Shown: positions 43,294-50,811 of the stretch, piece after piece
How the letters are laid out: every line of letters begins with the position of its first letter
Position numbering within the stretch: the first letter of the stretch is position 1
From: Solirubrobacter sp963798325
GTDB taxonomy: Bacteria > Actinomycetota > Thermoleophilia > Solirubrobacterales > Solirubrobacteraceae
Reading direction: 5' to 3'
Length of the DNA: 64,000 nucleotides
NCBI GenBank assembly: GCA_963798325.1
Contig: CAWCSS010000001.1
Span: 186,001-250,000 of the forward strand
The notes under the pieces: model-generated
The model's input: the letters and a program-made list of their open reading frames with translations, nothing else
What the model was told of the DNA's origin: nothing
Databases searched by the model: none
Made by a program: the position numbers and the translations under genes

Positions 43294-44451
43294 ATGGAAC
43301 ACTCGCGGATGCTCCCGGGCGGGCTCCTGCAGGCGCCCGGTCCCACCAAGCGCACGCCGCGCGACTGGATCGTCGACGCGACGATGGTGCTCTGCGCGCT
43401 GGCGATCGGCGGGGTCGCGTTCTTCGGCACGGCCGATCAGCACTCCGAGACGATGCAGTTCTGGGACCTCGTGATCGGGGTGCTGTGCTTCATCCCGCTG
43501 TGGTGGCGACGTCGCCATCCGCTGGCGGTCGCGCTGCTCACCGGCATCCCGAGCATGATCTCGGCGCTGGCCGCGGGCCCGGCGCTGATCGCCCTGTTCA
43601 ACGTCGCGCTGCGGGGCACCCGGCGCGCGATCGTCCTGTGCACCGTCCTCAGCGTGGCCGGTGGGATGGTCTTCGCCCTGGCCTACCCGGACCCGGACGG
43701 CGAGCTGTGGCTCGATGTCGCGCTGTCGTTCGGGATCCCGGCGCTGGTCGTTCCGTGGGGCCTGTTCGCGCGCACGCAGCGCAACCTGTTGCAGTCCTCG
43801 CACGACCGCGCGCTGCGCCTGGAGCGCGAGCAGCGGGCGCGTGAAGAGGCGGCGCGCGAGGGCGAACGGCGGCGGATCGCGTCCGAGATGCACGACGTGC
43901 TCGCCCACCGTCTCTCGCTGCTGTCGGTGCACGCGGGGGCGCTGGAGTTCCATCCCGACGCGCCGCCGGAGGAGATCGCCGAGGCGGCGGGCGTGATCCG
44001 CGCGACCGCCCACGACGCGCTGCGCGACCTGCGCGAGGTGATCGGCGTGCTGCGCGCGGGCGACGGCGGCGCCGACCCGCCGCAGCCGACGCTGGCCGAG
44101 ATCCCGTCGTTGATCGAGGAGTCCCGCGCGGCGGGGATGAAGGTCCACGCCGACCTGCACCTCAACGGCGCGCCGGTCCTGACCGGGCGGACCGCGTACC
44201 GGATCGTTCAGGAGGGCCTGACCAACGCCCGCAAGCACGCGCCCGCCGCGGCCGTTGAGGTCAGCGTCGCGTCCGGCGAGGAGCTGATCGTGACCGTGGT
44301 GAGCCGCAGATCGGCGGTCGCGCACGAGGTGCCCGGCACGGGAACGGGTCTGGTCGGGCTGGCCGAGCGCGTCGAGCTCGCGGGCGGTCAGCTGTTCCAC
44401 GGGCCGAACGCCCGCGGCGATTTCGTCCTGCGAGCCACCCTGCCGCTGTGA
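43294..44451 (+). CDS. NarL-type sensor histidine kinase
   Basis: The protein has 385 residues. Several hydrophobic segments in residues 25-150 (DWIVDATMVLCALAIGGVAFFG; FWDLVIGVLCFIPLWW; and others) precede a coiled region RALRLEREQRAREEAAREGERRR, the H-box IASEMHDVLAHRLSLLSVHAG of the HisKA_3 type, and a C-terminal ATPase domain with QEGLTNARKHAP (N-box) and GTGLVGLAERVELAGG (G-box). ATG 43294 is preferred; GTG 43258 would add 12 residues. The response regulator gene overlaps it by four bases. The adjacent divergent exporter is the likely target. Confidence 0.9.
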   Translation: MEHSRMLPGGLLQAPGPTKRTPRDWIVDATMVLCALAIGGVAFFGTADQHSETMQFWDLVIGVLCFIPLWWRRRHPLAVALLTGIPSMISALAAGPALIALFNVALRGTRRAIVLCTVLSVAGGMVFALAYPDPDGELWLDVALSFGIPALVVPWGLFARTQRNLLQSSHDRALRLEREQRAREEAAREGERRRIASEMHDVLAHRLSLLSVHAGALEFHPDAPPEEIAEAAGVIRATAHDALRDLREVIGVLRAGDGGADPPQPTLAEIPSLIEESRAAGMKVHADLHLNGAPVLTGRTAYRIVQEGLTNARKHAPAAAVEVSVASGEELIVTVVSRRSAVAHEVPGTGTGLVGLAERVELAGGQLFHGPNARGDFVLRATLPL

Positions 44452-45086
44452 TCCGCGTCCTGCTGGTCGACGACGACGCGCTGGTCCGCTCCGGATTGCG
44501 GATGATGCTCGCCGGCGCGCCCGAGATCGAGGTCGTGGGCGAGGCCGAGGACGGCCGCGGCGTGCTCGGCGCGGTCGACCTGCACCGCCCCGACGTCCTG
44601 CTGATGGACATCCGCATGCCGCACGTCGACGGGATCGAGGCGACACGGCTCGTGCTCGCCCAGCCCTCGCCCCCGGCGGTGCTGGTGTTGACCACCTTCG
44701 ACGCCGACGAATTGGTGCTGCGGGCGCTGCGGGCGGGTGCCGCCGGGTTCCTGCTCAAGGACACCCCGCCCGCGGAGATCGTGCGCGCGATCGAGCACGT
44801 CCACGCGGGTGACGGCACGTTGTCGCCGGGCGTCGCGCGGCGGCTGATCGCGCTGGTGGCCGACGACGGCGGCCGGCGCGAGGCGGCGCAGGCGAAGCTC
44901 GAGTCGCTCTCAGCGCGCGAGCGCGAGGTGGCGTGCGCCGTCGGACGCGGAAGCGCGAACGCGGAGATCGCGGCCGAACTGCACATGAGCGTCGCGACCG
45001 TGAAGGCCCACGTGTCGCGACTGCTCGTGAAGCTGGAGGTCGAGAACCGCGTCCAGGTCGCGCTGCTCGTCCAGACGGCGGCTTAG
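44448..45086 (+). CDS. LuxR/NarL-type response regulator
   Basis: The 212-residue regulator has a receiver domain with acidic residues in VLLVDDDALVRSG, phospho-acceptor Asp in LLMDIRMPHVDGIEATR near residue 54 and the Lys in FLLKDTPP near 103. A C-terminal LuxR helix-turn-helix follows (LSAREREVACAVGRGSANAEIAAELHMSVATVKAHVSRLLVKLEV). The start is a GTG overlapping the kinase stop. Its end overlaps the convergent gatB end by four bases. Confidence 0.94.
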   Translation: MIRVLLVDDDALVRSGLRMMLAGAPEIEVVGEAEDGRGVLGAVDLHRPDVLLMDIRMPHVDGIEATRLVLAQPSPPAVLVLTTFDADELVLRALRAGAAGFLLKDTPPAEIVRAIEHVHAGDGTLSPGVARRLIALVADDGGRREAAQAKLESLSAREREVACAVGRGSANAEIAAELHMSVATVKAHVSRLLVKLEVENRVQVALLVQTAA

Positions 45087-46496
45087 ACGCCGAGCTGCTC
45101 GCGCAGGAGCCGGTTGACCTCGCCGCCGTCGGCGCGGCCCTTGGTCTCGCGCATGATCGGGCCGACCAGCGCGCCCATCGCCTTGGCGTTGCCGCCGCGG
45201 ATGCGCTCGACGACGTCCTGGTTCTCGGAGATGACCTTGGCCACGATCTGGGAGAGCTCGCCCGAGTCCTCCATGACCGTGAGGCCCTCGGCCTCGGCGA
45301 TCGCGGCCGGGTCTCCCCCGGTCTCGACCATCTTGTCCAACACGGTGCGCGCGGAGCCGGCCGTGACCTTGCGGTCCGCCGCCAGGTCCACCAGCTTGGC
45401 GAGCGAGCCGGGAACGACCGGCGAGTCGGCCGGGTCGAGATCGATGCGGGTGCGCAGCTCCTTGACCCAGTTCGCCGCCGGGTGCGACGTCTCGGCCGCG
45501 ACGCGCTCGAAGTACTGGCCCCAGGCCGGCTCGAAGGCGAACAGGTGGGCGTCGTCGTCGCTGAGGGAGAACTCGCTCGCGTAGCGGGCCATCCGCTCGC
45601 GCGGGCAGCTCGGGGATCGCCGCGCGGGCGATCTCGAGCATCTCCGGCGTCGGGACGATCGGCACGAGGTCGGGCTCCGGGAAGTAGCGGTAGTCGTGCG
45701 CCTCCTCCTTGGAGCGCAGCGAGCTGATGCGGCCGCTGACCGGGTCGAAGTGCAGGGTCTCCTGCTCGATCTCGTCGCCCGCCTGCAGGATCGCCGTCTG
45801 GCGGGCGATCTCGGCGTTGATGCCCTGCATCACGAAGCGGAACGAGTTCATGTTCTTGAGCTCGGTCTTCGTGCCCAGGCCGGTCGAGCCGACCGGGCGG
45901 ATGGAGACGTTGGCGTCGCAGCGCAGCGAGCCCTCCTCCATGTTGACGTCCGAGACGCCCAACTGGCGCAGGGTCTCGCGCAGCAGCTGCAGCCAGTCGC
46001 GCGCCTGCTCGGCCGAGTGGATGTCCGGCTCGGTGACGATCTCCGCCAGCGGCGTGCCGCCGCGGTTGTAGTCGACCACCGAGGCGTCGGAGCCGTGGAT
46101 GCGCCCCGACTCGCCGATGTGCACGAGCTTGGCCGCGTCCTCCTCGAGGTGGATGCGGTGGATGCGCACGTCGCCCAGGTTCCCGCCGAGGCACAGCGGG
46201 ATGTCGTACTGGGAGATCTGGTAGCCCTTGGAGAGGTCCGGATAGAAGTAGTTCTTGCGGTGGAAGATCGAGCGCGGCGCGATCTCGCAGCCGAGCGCCA
46301 TCCCCATCATCATGCCGAAGATCACGGCCTGGAAGTTGGTGACGGGCAGCGTGCCGGGCAGGCCGAGGCAGACCGGGCAGGTGCGGGTGTTGGGCTCCTC
46401 GCCGAAGCTCAGCTCACAGCCGCAGAACATCTTCGTGCGCGTCTTGAGCTGGACGTGGATCTCGAGGCCGATCACGGGTTCGTATTCGGTGCTCAT
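45083..46496 (-). pseudogene. gatB: Asp/Glu-tRNA amidotransferase subunit B, one frameshift
   Basis: GatB phosphorylates and helps amidate misacylated Glu-tRNA(Gln) or Asp-tRNA(Asn). ATG 46496: EPVIGLEIHVQLKTRTKMFCGC with CPVCLGLPGTLPV, RKNYFYPDLSKGYQISQYD, DYNRGGTPLAEIVTEPDI and RSKEEAHDYRYFPEPDL. After IPELPA the frame fails; one base later it resumes as RMARYASEFSLSDDDAHLFAF and runs to the YqeY-like tail (GALVGPIMRETKGRADGGEVNRLLREQLGV). One extra C near 45603 accounts for it. As the gene is normally essential in organisms without GlnRS, a sequencing error is likely. It overlaps gatA by four bases. Confidence 0.93.
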
Positions 46497-47893
46497 GCGA
46501 AGGCCTTCCTCCCGTCGAAGCCGATCGCCTTCTCCAGCGCGAACGCGGCGTTGAGGATGCGGTTCTCGCTGAAGGCCGGGCCGGCGATCTGGAAGCCGAC
46601 CGGCAGGCCCTCCGAGAGGCCGTTGGGGATGCTGATCGCCGGGATGCCGGCCAGCGACATCGGCACGGTGCAGAAGTCGTTGAGGTACATCGCCAGCGGG
46701 TCGGCGGTCTTGGAGCCCAGCTCGAAGGCGACGCCCGGCGCGGTCGGCGTCACGACGAAGTCGACGTTGGCGAAGGCGGACTTGAAGTCGTCGGAGATCA
46801 GCGTCCGGACCTTCTGCGCCTTGCCGTAGTAGGCGTCGTAGTAGCCGGAGGAGAGCGCGTAGGTGCCGATCAGGATGCGGCGCTTGACCTCGGGGCCGAA
46901 GCCCGACTCGCGCGTCCCCGTGTACATCGACAGCAGGTCCTTGGCCGGCTTGCGGAAGCCGAAGCGCACACCGTCGTAGCGGGCGAGGTTCGACGAGCAC
47001 TCGGCCGGCGCGATCAGGTAGTAGGCGGCGAGCGCCTCCGGCGAGTGCTTCAGGTGCATCGTCTCGACCGTCGCTCCGAGCGACTTGGCCAGCTCCAGCG
47101 TCTCGTTGAACGCCTGCAGCACGCCGGGCTCGATGCCCTCGCCGCTGAGCTCCTCCGGAACGCCGAGGCGGATGCCCTTGAGGTCGGTCGCGGTCGGTGT
47201 CGTGATCGGCTCGGGCAGGCCGATGCTGGTGCTGTCGCACGGGTCGGCGCCGACCATCGCCCCGAGCAGCAGCGCGCAGTCGGTGACGTCACGCGTGAAC
47301 GGGCCGGCCTGATCGAGCGACGACGCGAACGCGATCATCCCGTAGCGGGAGATCGCGCCGTAGGTCGGCTTGAAGCCGACGATCCCGCACAGCGCGGCGG
47401 GCTGGCGGATCGAGCCGCCGGTGTCGGTGCCGATGCTCCACGGCGCCGTGCCACCGGCCACGGAGGCGGCGGCGCCGCCGCTGGAGCCACCGGGGACGCG
47501 GCTCGTGTCCCACGGGTTCAGCGTCGGGCCGTAGGCGCTGTTCTCCGTCGAGGAGCCCATCGCGAACTCGTCCTGGTTGGTCTTGCCCAGCAGCGTGCCG
47601 CCCGCGGCGTAGAGGTTGCGGACGCTCGTCGCCGTGTAGGGCGGGCGGTAGCCCTCGAGGATCTTCGAGCCGGCCTGGCTCGGGATGCCCTCGGTGCAGA
47701 AGAGGTCCTTGATCGCGATCGGGACGCCCGCCAGGTCGCCACCGTTGAACGTCGGTGCTTCCGAGGCGACCCACGTGTAGGAGTTGAACGCGTCGCTCTC
47801 GGCCCGCCGGCGGTAGAACTCGAAGTACTCGGCGGCGTCGAGGTCGCCCTCTTTGATGCGCAGGCTCGCCTCGGCGGCGGTCAGGTCGAGCAT
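46493..47893 (-). CDS. gatA: Asp/Glu-tRNA amidotransferase subunit A
   Basis: The 466-residue amidase-signature enzyme supplies ammonia from glutamine. The Ser-cisSer-Lys triad is visible: Lys in GVPIAIKDLFCTEG near residue 62, cis-Ser in RVPGGSSGGAAASV near 136-137, and nucleophile Ser in GTDTGGSIRQPAALCGIVG near 160. The start is one base from the gatC stop (TGATG type). Order gatC-gatA-gatB with overlaps is the usual bacterial operon. Confidence 0.96.
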   Translation of the reverse strand: MLDLTAAEASLRIKEGDLDAAEYFEFYRRRAESDAFNSYTWVASEAPTFNGGDLAGVPIAIKDLFCTEGIPSQAGSKILEGYRPPYTATSVRNLYAAGGTLLGKTNQDEFAMGSSTENSAYGPTLNPWDTSRVPGGSSGGAAASVAGGTAPWSIGTDTGGSIRQPAALCGIVGFKPTYGAISRYGMIAFASSLDQAGPFTRDVTDCALLLGAMVGADPCDSTSIGLPEPITTPTATDLKGIRLGVPEELSGEGIEPGVLQAFNETLELAKSLGATVETMHLKHSPEALAAYYLIAPAECSSNLARYDGVRFGFRKPAKDLLSMYTGTRESGFGPEVKRRILIGTYALSSGYYDAYYGKAQKVRTLISDDFKSAFANVDFVVTPTAPGVAFELGSKTADPLAMYLNDFCTVPMSLAGIPAISIPNGLSEGLPVGFQIAGPAFSENRILNAAFALEKAIGFDGRKAFA

Positions 47894-48183
47894 CAGGAGG
47901 CACCCGGGCTCGGGACGCGGAAGCCGCCCATCGCGGCGTCCGGAGCCGACGCGAGCGCCGTCTCGACGGGCAGCGACGGGCGTGGCTCGTCGGCGCGCAG
48001 GGCGTTCTCGACGTCGATCACGTGGGAGGTCGGCGCGACGTCTTCGAGGTCGCCGAGCTCGGCGATGGTCTCGATGTAGTCGAGCACCTTGGAGAGCTCG
48101 CCGCCGAAGCGCTCGACCTCCTCGGGGGTCAGCTCGAGGCGGGCGAGGCGGGCGACGTGGAGGACCTGGTCGCTGGAGAGCAT
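47893..48183 (-). CDS. gatC: Asp/Glu-tRNA amidotransferase subunit C
   Basis: The 96-residue protein stabilises the GatA-GatB complex. It has the family start QVLHVARLARLELTPEEVERFGGELSKVLDYIETIAELGDLEDVAPTSH and a C-terminal tail with LRADEPRPSLPVETALASAP and GGFRVPS. Its ATG lies inside the end of the upstream membrane-protein frame. Confidence 0.95.
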   Translation of the reverse strand: MLSSDQVLHVARLARLELTPEEVERFGGELSKVLDYIETIAELGDLEDVAPTSHVIDVENALRADEPRPSLPVETALASAPDAAMGGFRVPSPGAS

Positions 48184-48821
48184 TGGTCGGTGATCTTAGG
48201 GCGAGAGCTCATGAGGCCACCTCCCCAGGCAAGAATCGAACCCGCGAGCGCGAGCCACGCGCCTCGGCCGGTGAGCTCGTGCGGCTCGATCAGCCAGAAG
48301 ACGACGACGCCGATCGCGAGCCAGGCGTACTGCGGGCGGGCCAGGGCGAGCAACGCACAGGCGGTGAGGACGATCGCCAGCGCCACGGTGGGTCCGTTGC
48401 CGTCCAGCGCCGACAGCGTTTCCGTGGGGCTCGCGCCGCGGGTGATGATCAAGAAGCTGGTGTCGTACCAGTTGAGCAGCAACGATCCGAGGATCGCCAC
48501 CGCACCCAGGCGGGCGACGAGGTGCGGCTTGTCGAGCGCGACGGTGAGCGCCCCGAGCAGGGCGAGCCAGGGCGCGGCGTCCCGGTGGATGTCATCCGCC
48601 GGCGCGAAGACGATGCCCGCCGCGACGACCACCGCGACCACCACGCCGGCCGCGCGGTAGCGCAGCGCGAATAGGGCCAGGACGGTGAGCACAACGGCGA
48701 ACGGACGTTGCGCTCCCACGCCGTCTCGATACTGAAGTCGTGGAAGCTCCCGCTGGGCGCCAGCGTGTACCACGTCAGAAAACAGCGAGGCGAACAGGAT
48801 CGCCGCGCCGCCGGCCTTCAT
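48129..48821 (-). CDS. Membrane protein, tandem paralog 1, with local double frameshift
   Basis: ATG 48821 overlaps the stop of paralog 2 (ATGA). The protein has about six hydrophobic segments and ends like its paralogs in GRGAWLALAGSILAWGGGLM. Compared with paralog 3, residues after ILFASLFS read a basic peptide, whereas the neighbouring frame gives WYTLAPSGSFHDFSIETAWERN, which matches paralog 3 in pattern. Two compensating indels near 48770 and 48700 would explain this. The given 3' end overlaps gatC by 55 bases; another indel near 48210 would end it just before gatC. Function is unknown. Confidence 0.65.
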   Translation of the reverse strand: MKAGGAAILFASLFSDVVHAGAQRELPRLQYRDGVGAQRPFAVVLTVLALFALRYRAAGVVVAVVVAAGIVFAPADDIHRDAAPWLALLGALTVALDKPHLVARLGAVAILGSLLLNWYDTSFLIITRGASPTETLSALDGNGPTVALAIVLTACALLALARPQYAWLAIGVVVFWLIEPHELTGRGAWLALAGSILAWGGGLMSSRPKITDQCSPATRSSTSPASPASS

Positions 48822-49273
48822 GGCGCCGGGCGGCGCGGAACGTCCGGTGGCTCGGCGCCCGGTGTGGATTCGTCGCGCATCGAGAGCCAACTGCCCACCC
48901 AGGCGAGGATCGAACCCACCAGCGCGACGTAGGCGCCGTAGTCGAGCTCGACGCCGGGCTGCGGGTCGTCGATCAGCCTGAACACCACGAGCAGCACCGC
49001 GATCCAGCCGAGCGCGCTGGCGATCACCGCGGCGCCGATCGACGTCGCCGGGCCGTCCGTGAGCAGCGTCGCCAGCGGGACCGCGATGGCCAGCAGCGCC
49101 AGGAGCGCGAGCAGGATGTCGATCACGCTCAGCACCTCCCAGCCCGTGCCGCCGGCGCCGCCGGGGTGCGCGAAACCGTTCAGCAATTGGACGCCAGGCC
49201 CGTACCAGGGCAGGAAAAGCGAGACGAGCAGGACGATCCCGCCGAGCCCCGCGACGGGTTCGAAGCGTCGCAT
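48818..49273 (-). CDS. Membrane protein, tandem paralog 2
   Basis: A 151-residue protein: MRRFEPVAGLGGIVLLVSLFLPWYGPG, four hydrophobic segments, and the end SILAWVGSWLSMRDESTPGA that is almost identical to paralog 3. The family pattern is a short N-terminal anchor with FLxWY, then two internal helices (VIDILLALLALLAIAVPLATLL; AAVIASALGWIAVLLVVFRLI). It looks like a small integral membrane family I cannot name. It starts one base inside the stop of paralog 3. Confidence 0.75.
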   Translation of the reverse strand: MRRFEPVAGLGGIVLLVSLFLPWYGPGVQLLNGFAHPGGAGGTGWEVLSVIDILLALLALLAIAVPLATLLTDGPATSIGAAVIASALGWIAVLLVVFRLIDDPQPGVELDYGAYVALVGSILAWVGSWLSMRDESTPGAEPPDVPRRPAP

Positions 49274-49776
49274 CAGCGTGCGGGGAGCCGTTCGAGGACA
49301 GGCAGCGTGGCGCCGGGGGTCGACTCGTCGCGCATCGACAGCCAACTGCCGACCCAGGCGAGGCTCGCGGCCGCGAGAGCGACGAAGCCGCCGACGTCGG
49401 TGGCGATCCGCACGCCGTCGAGGTCGTCGAAGGGCAGGAACACCAGCCGGTAGGCGACGAGGACGATCGCGATCCAGCCGAACGCGCTCGCGAGGACGGC
49501 CGTGCCGATCGGCTTCCCCGGGCCGCGTGCCAGCAGCGAGACGAGTGGGACGGCGAGGGCCAGCGCGGCGAACAGGGCGAGCGCGATGTCGATCACCGCG
49601 AAGGAGGTCCAGGCGTTCTCGGGCGCGTCGGAGCGAACGTACGCGAGCAGCACCGGCTGGAACCCAGGTTTGTTCGACAGGTCCGGGACGACCGGCGTCG
49701 CCGAATACCAGTTCAGGAACAGCGACGCGAACAGGGCGAGGCCGCCGAGGCCGGCAAGCGGCTCGGCCCTGCGCAT
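49273..49776 (-). CDS. Membrane protein, tandem paralog 3
   Basis: The 167-residue first member of the tandem starts MRRAEPLAGLGGLALFASLFLNWYS, with an extracytoplasmic insert (VVPDLSNKPGFQPVLLAYVRSDAPENAWTS), two internal helices and the end SLAWVGSWLSMRDESTPGA. It overlaps folD by one base (TGATG). Tandem duplication is clear from the shared ends. Function is unknown. Confidence 0.78.
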   Translation of the reverse strand: MRRAEPLAGLGGLALFASLFLNWYSATPVVPDLSNKPGFQPVLLAYVRSDAPENAWTSFAVIDIALALFAALALAVPLVSLLARGPGKPIGTAVLASAFGWIAIVLVAYRLVFLPFDDLDGVRIATDVGGFVALAAASLAWVGSWLSMRDESTPGATLPVLERLPAR

Positions 49777-50618
49777 CAGGCGGCCTTGGCGGCTTCGAGC
49801 GTGTTGCGCATCAGCATCGCGATCGTCATCGGGCCGACGCCTCCGGGAACGGGCGTGATCAGAGCGGCGCGCTCACGCGCCGCCTCGAACTCTACGTCGC
49901 CGGTGAGCTTGCCGTCGAGGCGGTTCATGCCGACGTCGATGACCGCCGCGCCCGCCTTGACCCAGTCGCCCTTGATCAGGTGCGCGACGCCGACGGCGGC
50001 GATCAGCACGTCGGCGCGGCGGCACACCTCGGCGAGGTCGCGCGTGCGCGAGTGCGCGATGGTGACGGTGGCGTTGGCCTGCAGCAGCAGCGCGGAGATC
50101 GGCTTGCCGACGAGGTCGCTTCGCCCGACGACGACCGCCTCGGCACCCTCCAGGTTCACCTCGTGGCGCCGCAGCAGCTCCATGCAGCCCAGCGGCGTGC
50201 ACGGACGCAGGCCGGGCAGGTTCTTGGCCAGCAGGCCGGTGGAGATCGGCGTCAGGCCGTCGACGTCCTTTCCCGGGGCGATCTCGGTGGTCAGCCGCGG
50301 GCCGTCGATCGGCTTCGGCGTGGGCAGCTGGAGCAGGATCCCGCTGACCGCGGGATCGGCGTTCAGGGCGTGCAGCAGCTCGCGCACCTCCTGCTCGGAC
50401 GCGTCCGCGCCGAGCCGGTGGTCGAACCCGCGGATGCCGACCTCGGCACACGCCTTCTGCTTGCCGCCGACGTAGACCGCCGAGGCGGCATCGTCGCCGA
50501 CCAGGACCGTCGCCAGGCCCGGTGGCTCGTGGCCGGCCGCCACCCAGGCGGCGACCTCGTCGCGGATCTCGTTGCGCACGTCCTGCGCGATCGCCTTGCC
50601 GTCGATCAACGTCGTCAT
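49776..50618 (-). CDS. folD: Methylenetetrahydrofolate dehydrogenase/cyclohydrolase
   Basis: FolD oxidises 5,10-methylene-THF and hydrolyses the methenyl form. The 280-residue protein shows VGDDAASAVYVGGKQKACAEVGI with the catalytic Lys, GILLQLPTPK, PGKDVDGLTPISTGLL, RPCTPLGCMELLRRH, the NADP site VVVGRSDLVGKPISALLL, and GVAHLIKGDWVKAGAAVIDVG, ending TPVPGGVGPMTIAMLMRNT. The ATG at 50618 is at the usual place. A large inverted repeat begins 13 bases upstream. Confidence 0.96.
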   Translation of the reverse strand: MTTLIDGKAIAQDVRNEIRDEVAAWVAAGHEPPGLATVLVGDDAASAVYVGGKQKACAEVGIRGFDHRLGADASEQEVRELLHALNADPAVSGILLQLPTPKPIDGPRLTTEIAPGKDVDGLTPISTGLLAKNLPGLRPCTPLGCMELLRRHEVNLEGAEAVVVGRSDLVGKPISALLLQANATVTIAHSRTRDLAEVCRRADVLIAAVGVAHLIKGDWVKAGAAVIDVGMNRLDGKLTGDVEFEAARERAALITPVPGGVGPMTIAMLMRNTLEAAKAA

Positions 50619-50630
50619 CCGGCGCGGCAG

Positions 50631-50800
50631 GCTAGTACACGCGTCCGTAAGTACGGCGCATAACCCGGCGAATGCACCGGTCGTCGCTGCCCGCGGCGGC
50701 CGCCGCTCGCATACTGGTGGTACGTGTGCGGCGGCCGCCGCCCGGCAGCGGCGGGCGGGGCCCGCCGGAATGCGTCGTACGCCCGGATGCGTGTACTAGC
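50631..50800. repeat. 170-bp imperfect inverted repeat filling the folD / gamma-glutamyltransferase gap
   Basis: The ends GCTAGTACACGC (50631-50642) and GCGTGTACTAGC (50789-50800) are perfect inverted copies. Pairing continues inwards through GTACG-CGCAT (50651-50660) against ATGCG-CGTAC, CGCTGCC against GGCAGCG, and two copies of GCGGCGGCCGCCGC (50693-50706 and 50728-50741), leaving a loop of about 21 bases. The whole can fold into one long stem. No credible reading frame is inside. A MITE-like element, a REP/BIME-type repeat or a structured RNA are the options. Confidence 0.7.
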
Positions 50801-50811
50801 GTTTCGTGCGG

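Noticed and set aside
48225..48240. GAATCGAACCC (and GGATCGAACCC at 48907), like reverse T-arms of tRNAs
   Set aside because: Both fall in the conserved C-terminal coding segment of the tandem membrane paralogs and no cloverleaf surrounds them.
50693..50741. Direct repeats suggesting a CRISPR array
   Set aside because: Only two copies of a palindromic GC-rich 14-mer occur, within a larger inverted repeat; there is no repeat-spacer series and no cas gene.
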